Shown: piece after piece, positions 49,870 to 60,275 of the stretch
Layout of the letters: each line of letters begins with the position of its first letter
Position numbering within the stretch: the stretch's first letter is position 1
Notes under the pieces: model-generated
Told to the model about the DNA's origin: nothing
Databases searched by the model: none
The model's input: the letters and a program-made list of their open reading frames with translations, nothing else
NCBI GenBank assembly: GCA_013399115.1
Contig: VXAA01004241.1
Span: 1 to 64,000, forward strand
From: Anseranas semipalmata
Taxonomy: Eukaryota > Chordata > Aves > Anseriformes > Anseranatidae
Length of the DNA: 64,000 bases
Direction of reading: 5' to 3'
Program-made: the position numbers and the translations under genes

Positions 49870-49893
49870 TATAAATAAATAAATAAATAAAAA
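49870..49893. repeat. (TAAA)n microsatellite
   Basis: About five TAAA units. It is a simple repeat. Confidence 0.9.
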
Positions 49894-51915
49894 TACATGT
49901 AGTATTTAAGCACCACTGTCATTGTTTTGTTGTTGTTTATTACCAAAATCAGTGCGTCTATTTACCATTAAATTTGCTGTGTTTTATTGTGCAGTGTTTC
50001 ATCTGAGTTCAGTGAATTGTCACACTCCTGTGCTGTGAGTGCCTACCATTTCAGGAGATAGGAAAAACGCTTGTCCTTTAACAGCAGGAATGTTCAGGAG
50101 GCCTTGTCTGAGGGAACAAAAAGAATATAAATGTTACTACAGTTTCCCTGTCAGATCCTCCTTTACATTGAGCAAAGTCCACAAAAAGACTCCCACTGAA
50201 TTTGACAGACTCTGGAAAAGGCAGGCTTCAAGGAACCGGAGGATCTGCTGTCTTCAGCTGAAGCTGTCATAAAAACCTGAGCACTAAAACAATCAGCAGA
50301 AAGGCAAAACATTTGATCTTGCTCCAGCAGTGTTGCTTATGGAAACAAACCCTTAAAGCTAAGGTATGACTATAAAAATGAATACTTCTGAGCAGAGAGT
50401 GTTGCAGCTGGCTACTTGCAGAAGGGGCTGGGAACATGTAAGAGCAAATGCTTTTCTCCGCATATTTTTTTCTGCAAACTCAGCATCCATGTCAGTTCCT
50501 TCAGGTCACCACCAAGTATAGCTACTTATACTCACTAACCTGCTCCCACACCCCACACATCTTTTCAACAACACAAGATCAGAGATCCTCCTGAGTTTTT
50601 CAGCCTGAGCTTAAAACAAAGCAGATGACACTTAGGTATGAGTAACATGTTATTAAAATACACCAAGCACTGTCAGAATCCAAACTGAGACTTGGGCGAC
50701 ACCCATGCTGGCTCCTTTTGAAGGTAAAACAAATCATTTCCTCTCCTAATCATGTAAGCATACCTCCAAGCTGTGTTGTAAAAGAATTGTTTGAGCTGAA
50801 GCTTCTTAAACTTTGTGGGGGAAAGAAGTTGCAGTTGGTTTAAATCTCCAAATAACCTGTGAGAGATTCCTTTTTCACTGGAAATTTCTATCAAGCTATC
50901 ACATCTGGCAAGTTTCCCTTTCAAAAATATTTTCCACAATATTTTCAGCTCATGGAAAGGAAGTTCATGGTAGGAATGGTGCAGCATAAACTGCAGCTCT
51001 GCTGAAATGGGGAAAACAATTGCATCTTATAAGGAGATAACATATATTAGAGCTAGGGAGATAAAACTAGGAGTGATAAAGCCAACAAAAGAGCATTGTT
51101 ACATTTGTACCTCACAATCCAAGGTTAGAGTAACAATGTTACATACAATTCGGAACAAGACAAGACTAAGATAACATTTGGAAGAGTTACTATTTTTGAG
51201 ATAAAGTGAGATACGATTTTTTAAAGTAGAAATAACATACAAGGGACTAAAACAAAAGGCTAAATTATCAGCAAGAGTCAGTATAGTTTTGGTTTACGCC
51301 CTTGATGATCTGCTCTTACATTTCACATACTAGTTAATCTGAATGAAGATGTATATTTTTAATGGTTTGCAGTTTGTTGTCACTCTTTTTGCAGGCAAAT
51401 TACCTTTAAAGCTAGCAGTGAGTTTGTCTGCCTGGACAATAAGAGTGGATGACAGGCTCTGTTGCTAAGTGTGAATGAATATGAGCAGGAATTCACAGAA
51501 CACCTGATCAAATTAAATGTGAAGAAAAAGGATACCGTGTCATTGTGTTTTCAAACACTGTACCTCAGAAAAAGGAGTACAGTAACCTTTGTTCCAAAGG
51601 CTGATACATCTTTATTCAATTTATTTCCAGATAATCTAATGCATATTAATTATGGGTTTACCAACAGTGAAATACAAGTTTGATTTACAGAAAAAAAACC
51701 TATTTCAGGAAGGGAGATTTAATAATTCTGGTGACTGCTTATCATACAGCATCTCCAACATTGTGCTTTACTGTAATGTAATACTGTGATAAGGCAAGGC
51801 AAGGAAGACTTAACACCTCTAGTAAATACGCAGAACTTTTTGAAGGCTTGTTTCTTCTTGTAGATACATTATTTTGTGTGATTTCTGAATTGTGTTTATG
51901 AAAAAAGAGCATAAG

Positions 51916-51953
51916 TTTCCATTTTGCTGCTGGATTTCCGTTTTGCTGCTGGA
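51916..51953. repeat. 19-bp tandem duplication
   Basis: Two side-by-side copies of TTTCC(A/G)TTTTGCTGCTGGA differ at one base. It is probably a recent slippage or duplication. No function is seen. Confidence 0.88.
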
Positions 51954-52030
51954 AAAGAGAAATTCAGGTTCTAAAAAATAATCAAGATTTTTTCCTTTGG
52001 GGACAGTCTACATTACCTTGATAACTAGAT

Positions 52031-53020
52031 GTCCTGTGGAAGCAAGGAGAGGTAACCTGGGAGGAATACAGAGACATTGTCTGAGCAACCAGGGATCAGG
52101 TTAGGAAAGCTAAAGCCCGGATAGAATTGAATCTGGCCAGGGACATCAAGAGCAACAAGAAAGGCTTCTGCAAGTGTGTCAGTGATAAAAGGAAGACTAG
52201 GAAAAATGTGGGCCCTCTGCAGATCACAACGGGAGACCTGGTTACCCAGGATATGGAGAAGGTTGAGGTACTAAATGTCTTTTTTTGCCTCAGTCTTCAC
52301 CAGCAAGTGCTCTAGCCATACTACCCAAGTCACAGACTCCAAAGGCAGGGACCGAGAGAATGAAGAACTGCCCACTGTAGGAGAAGATGAGGTGTGAGAC
52401 CATCTAAGGAACCACAAGTCCATAGGACCTGATGAGATGCATCCACGGGTCTGGACGGAACTGGCAGATGAAGTTGCTAAGCCACTGTCCATCGTATTTG
52501 AGAAGTTGTGGCAGTCCAGTGAAGTTCCACTGACTGGAAGAGGGGAAACATAACCCCGTTTTTAAAAGAGAGAAAAGGAAGCCCCAGGGAACAACAAGCC
52601 ACTCAGTCTCACCGCTGTGCCCAGCAAGATCGTGGAGCAGATCCTCCTGGAAACTATGCTAAGGCACATGGAGAACAGAGAGGTGATTGGTGACAGCCAA
52701 CATGGCTTTACTAAGGGTAAATCGTGCCTGACAAATGTGGTGGCCTTCTACAACGGGATTACAGCATTGGTGGATAAGGGAAGTGCAGTTGATATCATCT
52801 ACCTGTACTTGCGCAAAGCATTTGACACTGTCCCATGTGACATCTTTGTCGCTAAATTGGAGAGACATGGATCTGACGGATGGACCACTCGGTGGGTAAG
52901 GAATTGGTTAGATGTTTGCACTCAAACAGCTCGATGTCCGGGTAGAGACCAATGATGTGTAGCATTCCTCAGGGGTTGGTATTGGGACCTGTATTATTTA
53001 AGGTCTTTGTTGATGACACT
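52031..53020 (+). mobile_element. CR1 LINE fragment, plus strand, both ends missing
   Basis: About 990 bases match CR1 ORF2 from before the RT domain (the GGAGGAATACAGAGACATTGT region) to just past VPQG. The sequence stops near 53020, after a GTCTTTGTTGATGACACT stretch, so the catalytic FADD box, the thumb and the 3' tail are missing. It is therefore a broken copy with 3' loss, unusual for simple 5' truncation. It belongs to a different CR1 lineage from the elements at 18.5 and 54.2 kb (HPRVW/[11 protein letters not shown] sequence). Confidence 0.93.
52127..52955 (+). pseudogene. CR1 ORF2 reverse transcriptase fragment
   Basis: Two open blocks in different frames (52127-52315 and 52617-52955) come from one broken ORF2, with a stop-rich section between them. 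The first has SNKKGF and [12 protein letters not shown]. The second has [16 protein letters not shown] and a motif A reading [11 protein letters not shown], in which the first Asp is Tyr. At least one frameshift separates the blocks. It cannot encode an active enzyme. Confidence 0.9.
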
Positions 53021-53589
53021 TGTAATTTTTAATCCTGTACGGGTTGCTTTTGGAATCTTTCTTGCTCCTGTATTAAAATGGACAAATAACTGACACTGTT
53101 GATTCTTTCTGTCAGGTTATAGATTTAATTCTTGTACATATGCCATACTAGATTCCCCAAGATGCTCTGGGTAAAAAATCAGCTTTTTACCACTTCTTTA
53201 TTTCAGCATATATCTGAATTGTAACATCACTTTAAATAACAAGAAGTGAAGGTGATTTGAGGCCAGGAGTAGTGGCTTTTTGTGGTTATCTAATTAACTA
53301 CAGTCAGTTCCATTTCTTCAACATATGGGTCAGATCTTTTTCATATAGACATTACTGGCATCCAGTAAGAAGAATATTTGCTTTTGGAGATCCAGGGAAT
53401 TGTTCTTTAATTGCAAACATTTGGTAATGGACTCTTTTTTCTGTTACAAAATGTACAGCTTTCTTGGCTTCTTGATGTTTAGAGTGTTGCTTATCGGACA
53501 TCTGAGAATTACAGCTACAGTAACAATTCTTTCCTCCTCTGTTAGCTTTACTACTTACAGTATTTTTTAGCTTACTGCAGTGATTTATT
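53021..53589. other. Unique AT-rich spacer between CR1 elements
   Basis: No gene or recognisable repeat. Its right end may include the decayed 3' end of the older minus-strand CR1. Confidence 0.5.
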
Positions 53590-54220
53590 ATTTTAAAACA
53601 AGTGTAACATTCACAGAAATTATTCTGTACATGTCACTATCAGCACAGCATTTACATCTACTTATTTTCATCTCTAATATGAGGCTTTTATAAATTAGTT
53701 CATTTTTTATTATTAGATCATTGCATGATTGTGGGATTTTCTGAATTTTGGCAATTTTTGTAGCCTTCCTTTGGACAATCCCTAATAGTTTTATGTCCTT
53801 CTTATATTGTGGCACCCAAAACTGCACATAGTACTCAAGGTGAGGCCGCACTAGTGCACAGTAATCACTTCCCTCAACCAGCTAGCAAAGCTGTGCTTGA
53901 TGTACCCCAGAGTATGGCCGGTCCTTTTGGCTGCCAGGGCACACTGCTGGCTCATGTTCAACTTGCCATCAACCAAAACCCCCAGATCCCTTCTGCAGGG
54001 CGGCCCTCCAGCCTCTCACCCCCCAGTCTGTATAAATATCCAGGGTTCCCCCGTTCCAGGTGCAGAATTCAGCACTTACTCTTGTTAAACTTCATGTGGT
54101 TGGTGATTGTCAAGATCTCTCTGCAGGGCCTCTGTTGAGTGTAGAGAGTCAACAGCTCCTCCAAATTTAGTGTCATCTGCAAACTTAGTATACCTTCAAG
54201 TCCTGCATTTAAGTTGTTTA
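53590..54220 (-). mobile_element. Older CR1 LINE, 3' part, interrupted by a younger CR1
   Basis: The minus strand reads a CR1 ORF2 C-terminal part, with decayed [20 protein letters not shown] at 53851 downward and earlier parts up to 54220. The sequence near 54190-54215 corresponds to the CR1 stretch before the catalytic FADD box, frame-shifted just before that box. The 3' end is decayed and no tail is visible. Its other half resumes at about 55766, after the inserted CR1. Confidence 0.85.
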
Positions 54221-54780
54221 TAGAATCACAGAATTGTGGAATTATTTAGGTTTGAAAAGACCTCCAGGATCTTCAAGTCCAACCATTAACCTAGCATTGC
54301 CAAGTCTACCACTAAACCATGTCCCTAAGCGCCACATCTACATGTCTTTTAAATACCTCCAGAAATGGTGACTCAACCACTTCCCAGGGCAGCCTGTTTC
54401 AATACCTCACAACCCTTTCAGTGAAGAAATTTTTCCTAATATCCAACCTAAGCCTCCCCTGGCGCAACTCGAGGCCATTTCTTCTTGTCCTATTGCACAT
54501 TGCTTGGGAGAAGAGACTGACCGCCACCTCACTACAACCAGCTTTGAAGTGTTTTTTTGTAGAGAGCGATAAGTCTCCCCTGAGCCTCATTTCTCTAGGT
54601 TAAATAGCCCCAGTTCCCTCAGCTGCTTCTGTTAAGACTTTTTCTCCAGACCCCTCACCAGCTCTGTTGCCCTTCTTTGGACACACTCCAGTACCTTGAT
54701 GTCTTTCTTGTAGTGAGGGGCCCAAAACTGAACACAGGACTCGAGGTGCGGTCTCACCAGAGCCGAGTACAGGGGGACAA

Positions 54781-55518
54781 TCANCATCGGTCCAGCCTAT
54801 CCAGATCTTCCTGCAGAGCCTTCCTACCCTCAAGCAGATCAACGCTCCTGCCTAACTTGGTGTCATCTGCAAACTTACTGAGGGTGCACTCAATCCCCTC
54901 GTCCAGATCATTGATAAAGATACGGAAGAGAATTGGCCCTAATACTGAGCCCTGGGGGACACCACTCGTGACCGGCCTCCAACTGGATTTAACTCCATTC
55001 ACCACGACTCTTTGGGCCTGGCCACCCAGCCAGTTTTTTACCCAGCAAAGCATGTGCCCACCCAAGCCATGAGCAGCCAGTTTTTCCAGCAGAATGCTGT
55101 AGGAAACAGTGTCAAAGGCTTTACTAAAGTGTAGGTAGACCACATCCACAGCCTTTCCCTCACCCACTAAGCACGTCACTTTGTCATAGAAGAAGATCAA
55201 GTTGGTCAAGCAGGACCTGCCCTTCCTAAACCCATGCTGAATGTGCTTGATTGCCTGGTTGTCCTGTACGTGCCCCCTGATGGCACACAAGATGATCTGC
55301 TCCATAACCTTCCCCGTCTCTGAGGTCAGACTGACAGGCCTGTGGTTCTCCAGGTCCTCCTTGCGGCCCTTCTTGTAGATGGGCGTCACATTTGCTAGCC
55401 TCCAGTCAACCGAGAGCTCCGCAGATAGCCGGGACTGCTGATAAATGACAGAAAGTGGCTTGGTGAGCACTTCTGCCAACTCCCTTAGTACCTTTGGGTA
55501 GATCCCATCTGGCCCCAT
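54781..55518 (-). pseudogene. CR1 ORF2 reverse transcriptase fragment (copy B)
   Basis: A 245-codon open block begins at [14 protein letters not shown] and carries [22 protein letters not shown] and the FADD box, then runs into the N. Motif A has the same Asp-to-His change as copy A (YLHFSKAFD). Just upstream is the same ATC-TGA nonsense codon as in copy A, followed here by a 9-base loss. The C-terminal part ([13 protein letters not shown]) lies in 54399-54590. It is not functional. Confidence 0.92.
54784..54784. other. Single ambiguous base at a CR1 junction
   Basis: One N separates two parts of the CR1 that are not adjacent in a full element. It marks an unresolved or artificial join. Confidence 0.95.
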
Positions 55519-55765
55519 AGACTTGTGTGCATCTAAGTGGTGTAGCAGGTCTCTAACTCAGATTATGGGGGCTTCATTCTGCTTCCTGTCCCTGTCTTCC
55601 AGCTCTGGGCTGGCTACCCAGAGAACAACTGGTCCTCTTACTAAAGACTGAGGCAAAGAAGGCATTAAGTTCCTCCACCCTTTCCTCATCCTTCGTCACT
55701 ATGGTTCCCCCCACATCCAATAAAGGATGAAGATTCTCCTTAGTCTTCCTTTTGTTGCTAATGTT

Positions 55766-56030
55766 TTTCTAGTGGTATGCTGAACATTTTGTCCAGAAGG
55801 ATACTGTGAGAAACAGTATTGAAAGCTTTGCTGAAATCAAAAAAGATTACATCAACTGTTTTCCCTTGGTCAACCAGGTGGGTGACCTTGTCATTAAAGG
55901 AAATTAAGTTCATTAAACAGGACTTTCCTCTCATAAACCCATGTTCACTTTGACCAAGGACTGCATTGTCTTTCAGGTGTTTTTCAATAACTCTCAGAAT
56001 AATCTTCTCCATGGATTATAGATTCCTCCT
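55766..56030 (-). mobile_element. Older CR1 LINE, RT part (continuation beyond the nested CR1)
   Basis: The minus strand encodes an 84-residue RT block with GQSEHGFMRGKSCLMNL and motif A VIFFDFSKAFNTV, in which the first Asp is kept. It then ends at about 55760-55790, near the younger CR1. Measured against copy A, about 55 codons between this block and the part at 54220 are missing, so the insertion came with, or was followed by, a loss of target sequence. The 5' end near 56030 is truncated. Confidence 0.87.
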
Positions 56031-56537
56031 ATAGTTTGCATTTCTAGTAGGGAAATACTAGAGCACTAATAGCACATCTGATGTATTATGTTAATAGCGC
56101 GGCTATTCTTACTCCACTTCCCCTCTTTTTAATTTTGTTTTCCCTTTTGCCTGCCTCATTTGGGATTCTACTATAATTTTTTAACTTTGAAATTTCTGTG
56201 GTTATCAGTTTAGACAATATCATTGTGCCATATTGTTAAAAGCCCAGATGTGTATGAAGTCATGTGCAGTGTATAAGCATAAAGAACTAGAACAAATGAG
56301 CGGCAGAACTATGCTGAACATTTTCTTTACAGCACCTATTGACAAGAGAGCTCTCTGCATTCCTAGGCATTATCTACTACCATACTAAAATGTCCTACTG
56401 GGAAATCATGTCTTAAGTCACTGCTGACACCCAGAAAATCTTGCACAAGCCATTGAAGACTCCTGAAGTAGATGAATTCCCTTTCTTCCAGCTGCCACCC
56501 ACAAGCTGAGATAGAGACAGTCGGTCTAGAGCAGAGA
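56031..56537. other. Unique AT-rich spacer between CR1 elements
   Basis: No gene, RNA or recognisable repeat. Confidence 0.55.
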
Positions 56538-57413
56538 TCACAGAATGCACAGAATCACAGAACGATTGAGGTTGGAAGGGACCTCTGGAGATCACCTAAT
56601 ACAAACCCCTGGCCAAGCAGGGGCACCTAGAGCACGTTGCATAGGATAGCATCCAGCAGGTTTTGAATATCTCCAGAGAAGGAGACTCCACAGCCTCTCT
56701 GGGCAACCTGTGCCAGTGCTCTGTCACCCTCACAGTAAAGAAGTGTTTTCTCTTCTTCAGCCAGAACTTCCTGTGTTTCAGTTTGTGCCTGTTGTCTCTT
56801 GTCCTGTCACTGGGCACCACTGAAAAGAGTCCAGCCCCATCCTCTTGACACCCTCCCTTCAGATATTTGTATGCATCGATAAGATCCCCTCTCAGTCTTC
56901 TCTTCTCCAAGTTGAACAGGCCCAGCTCTTCTCATATGAGTGATGCCCCAGTTCCCTCATCATCTTTGTAGCCTTGCACTGGACCTGCTCCAGGAGCCCC
57001 ATGTTCCTCTTGTACTGGGGAGCCCAGAACTGGACACAACACTCCAGGTGTGGCCTCACCAGGGCTGAGCAGATGGGGAGGATCACCTCCCTCGGCCTGC
57101 TGGCAACACTCCTCCTAACGCACCCCAGGATACCATTGGCCTTCTTGGCCACAAGGGCACACTGCTGGCTCATGGTTAACCTGCTGTCCACCAGGACTCC
57201 CAGGTCCTTCTCCGTAGGGCTGCTTTCCAGCAGGTCAGCCCCCAGCCTGCACTGGTGCATGGGGTTATTCTGCCCTAGGTGCAGGACCCTGCATTTGCCT
57301 TTGTTGAACTTCATGAGGTTCCTCTCAGCCCAACCCTAGAGCCTGTCCAGCTCCCTGTGAATAGAAAGCACAGCCCTCTGGGGTATCAGCCACTCCTCCC
57401 AGTTTTGTGTCAT
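56538..57413 (-). mobile_element. CR1 LINE, 5'-truncated
   Basis: The 3' tail has three irregular CACAGAAT units (56539-56566), then AACGATTGAGGTTGGAAGGG and a full, well-kept 3' end and ORF2 C-terminal region. It stops near 57413, in the part before the RT fingers/palm join, so only the last third of ORF2 is present. The better-kept coding sequence suggests it is younger than the element at 53.6 kb. Confidence 0.95.
56596..57314 (-). pseudogene. CR1 ORF2 C-terminal fragment, frameshifted
   Basis: Two open blocks (57314-56892, then 56910-56596, minus strand) lie in different frames. Together they cover the CR1 ORF2 C-terminus: [46 protein letters not shown], then [19 protein letters not shown] and [11 protein letters not shown]. 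One frameshift near 56900 joins them. The catalytic RT core is missing. Confidence 0.93.
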
Positions 57414-58179
57414 GTTGTGAGATACTTCTGCTCAAGTCCTAGACAATTTAACATGCTCTGCAGACCTTTGCAATGGCTCAATGCACTTTGTATTCATTCA
57501 TATAAACCTATCTTTCATGTCTAATTCTTGTCTTGATCTTTGATTTTTAATACTCAGGGACCAGCACCAATATAGCCCACCTCATGCTGATTGGATACCA
57601 CCAGCAAACAGCAGCATCTCCCAGCTGAAGGCCAGGTTCTTGTCTCCCTACCTATTATATACCTTCTTCAGCCTCATAATTGGACCCTGACACTGAGATT
57701 CCCCTCCTATTTCCACCACCTGCTTGGGACAAGAACAGCCTCTTGCACAACCACTTATTCCTGTCTGTTCACAAGCAACCAGGGCCATGCTCACTTACGT
57801 TGGAGGTAAACACTTGCATACAAACAGACACCAAACACAAACAGCTGCTTGCCTGAAGATACTCAGAAAACAACATACAGATAGTCCCAAGGTGTCATTG
57901 CTCATCACTCGGAGATGGTTTGTATCCCACCAGCATTATTCAGGTAACAGACAGGCACCCTCTGACCTCATGCCTGTGGGCAGCTCCTTTACTCCTTTAT
58001 GAGTATCTGGTGAATTAAATTGCATTTCTTGGTTGGTATTATAAAGTCCTACAAAAGGGACGAGAGATTTCCTCACCATAGTGGAACAAAAAATTTTCAA
58101 AAACAAACTTCCATTTAAGCACTATAGAACCCTCATAAAAAGGCCTATGGGAATTCTAAAGTCTTGGTTTTGAAGGCTT

Positions 58180-58233
58180 TTATTTTATTTATTTTATTTT
58201 TTATGCATTTTTTTGTTTGTTTGTTTGTTTTTG
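58180..58233. repeat. (TTTTA)n and (GTTT)n microsatellites
   Basis: TTTTA units (to about 58202) are followed after a short break by GTTT units (58212-58233). Simple repeats. Confidence 0.85.
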
Positions 58234-58343
58234 ATATATGAGGGGAAACAATTAAAAACAAAAATCTAGACATAAGACCTAGATTTTGAATTTTCCTTAC
58301 ACCAGTATATATCCAATAGGATGCAGACTATATTTCTTATCAG

Positions 58344-58393
58344 AAAAAAAAAAAAAAAAAAAAAGCCACTGGGAAGAATGCCAANAAAATATA

Positions 58394-58429
<36 letters not shown>

Positions 58430-58439
58430 CCACTGGGAA
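58344..58439. repeat. Duplicated poly-A + GCCACTGGGAA unit around a single N
   Basis: A21 followed by GCCACTGGGAA (58344-58375) is repeated as A29 followed by the same 11 bases (58400-58439). An N lies between them at 58385. It looks like an unresolved homopolymer whose flank was assembled twice. Confidence 0.85.
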
Positions 58440-60245
58440 ACATGAATCTGGAACAATGTTAGAACAACTATCATAAGGTTATTTTGAACTTAAGTTATGA
58501 ACTCAACCAGCTCTGGTGTGAAATAATTAACACAAAGATAAATACTCTCAGAAAGCAGAACTGTGTTTAACAAAGTAAGGATGGTTGGAAGGAAATCAGC
58601 TTCTTCTGAAAATCTATTCAAAGATCAAGAATCAAGCAAATATGAGTTATTTACCTCAGGAGAAGAGTTTGGGGCAATGCATAGTTTTGAGTAGGAAAAT
58701 ATTCATGATGGGATGTTTACACTAAATGTTGGTGTACCCTACAATGGAGGGTACCCTTAGTGCGTTGTGACACTAAATGATGTAAAGAAAAACAAGAGAG
58801 AATACCTTAGTAAGGTTATAGAATAGCTATACTTTGAAGATGTAAATCTGGAAAAAGAAGAATCTGTTATGGCTTGATTTTGGTACATTGTCTCTATGAA
58901 CAACATCAACCATAGATAGATGCATCACAGGAGCACCTGACCATAGAAAACTGATTGGAGCTATTCACTAGAGTAGGACCCAAATACAGTAGCACAAAGA
59001 TATCACATCTAAGTGGGCAAAATTTAAAACAAAAACAAAAACAGAAACATGGCTCAGGTGAATGAAATGATTAGACTGGCAAATTTCCTAAAAGTGGATA
59101 CAAAGGAAAGAAAATTGAAGGGAGGCACAGTCTGTGTTTATTGCTGTGGGTTCAGCAGCACAGCTGTAGTTCTGGTTGAGTTGGCTCCTCCATTTACAGA
59201 CCAAATATCTTAAGGTTTATTATACAGGATGGTTCATACTACAGCAGATTGAAAGTGAGTATATGGATATTAGTGAAACAAGTTGTGCAAAGGTAATCCT
59301 TTCTAAAATTACTAACAGTAATACACAGGAAGGGGGAGTGTGGTTTCAGATAATGGGGAAGGGAGATCTACTTCATATTGGCTTCAGATGAAGAAGTCAT
59401 TTCAGAATATACATATTTTTTTGCAATAAGAATATAACTTTTTAATATCTTAAAATGAACAATGAAATATTACTATGGGTTATGCCTAGGCAAGGTTTTC
59501 CTGAAAGGTTTTGTTGTAATAAGTATAGTATTTCACTGTGAATTTAAGTACAGTTTATTTTTGGAACAATAAACACATGGGATGAGGATGTGGGTACTCT
59601 GATGTATATAGAGAGATGCTGAATTAATTTTTATTTGTCATCCACATCAATATTTTACCAAAATAAAAATAAACACCAGCCCCCTAACAAAACAAGACAA
59701 AGCAAGACAAAACAAGCAAACAGAAAAACACAAGAGATCTTGTTCCAATGCCTTAAATATACATTTAAGTGTGTTTCACTAATGAAATGGGGACCAGCTT
59801 TATGCATTTGGCACAACTAAGTAGAGAGTCTTTCCCGAGTAAAGATTGTAGTCGCTGAAGATAGATAATAATGGAAGAGCAGAGCACTGATGGATGCTAT
59901 CACAATTTCCATTTCTGTGTTCATGGATACCTTGATCAGAAGTTCTGCGCCTAGGTTTGCTTGGGCAGGGAGAAACCATTTCCTAAAAGACTTGCCCAGT
60001 TGCTCTGCGCTTGTAACCCAGAGGGGCATGTGAAGGTTGAGAACCAAAGGGCTTTGTTGGTACTCTGAGAAGTGTGTTTTCAGAACAAAAGCACAAACCT
60101 TCTGGTTGTGCCCTGTCACTGCTGCCTCCCTTCCCTGCCAGCCCTGGAGCAGCACACCCACACCCATCCTCTCAGCAGGGTCTTGTAAGTGGGGCTTGTA
60201 GCCATAACTGAAGTGGGTTTCTCATCTCACTTATCAGATCACTTT

Positions 60246-60275
60246 AAAAAAAAAAAAAAAAAAGGTTTTTTTTTT
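60246..60275. repeat. A18-GG-T10 inverted homopolymers
   Basis: Eighteen A, two G, then ten T, giving a potential hairpin with almost no loop. No retroelement is recognisable beside it. Confidence 0.88.

Larger units (their letters stand above)
43566..52030. other. Unique AT-rich non-coding stretch with microsatellites
   Basis: There is no recognisable gene or transposon. Simple repeats are listed separately. A T12 run lies at 48083-48094. A 50-base segment at 46551-46600 lies between an AG and a GTAAGT donor with an open frame, but its acceptor is weak. Frames of up to about 105 codons (48965-49282) are unrecognised. Confidence 0.5.
54221..55765 (-). mobile_element. Younger CR1 LINE nested in the older CR1 (copy B)
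   Basis: The 3' tail (TAGAATCACAGAATTGTGG) lies at the low coordinate. The ORF2 end and 3' end follow to about 54783. A single N at 54784 then joins directly to the RT core. About 100 codons expected between these parts are missing at the N. The RT core (54785-55550) differs from 18742-19508 at only about 7 of 766 positions. The element ends near 55765, so its 5' half is absent. Confidence 0.93.
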
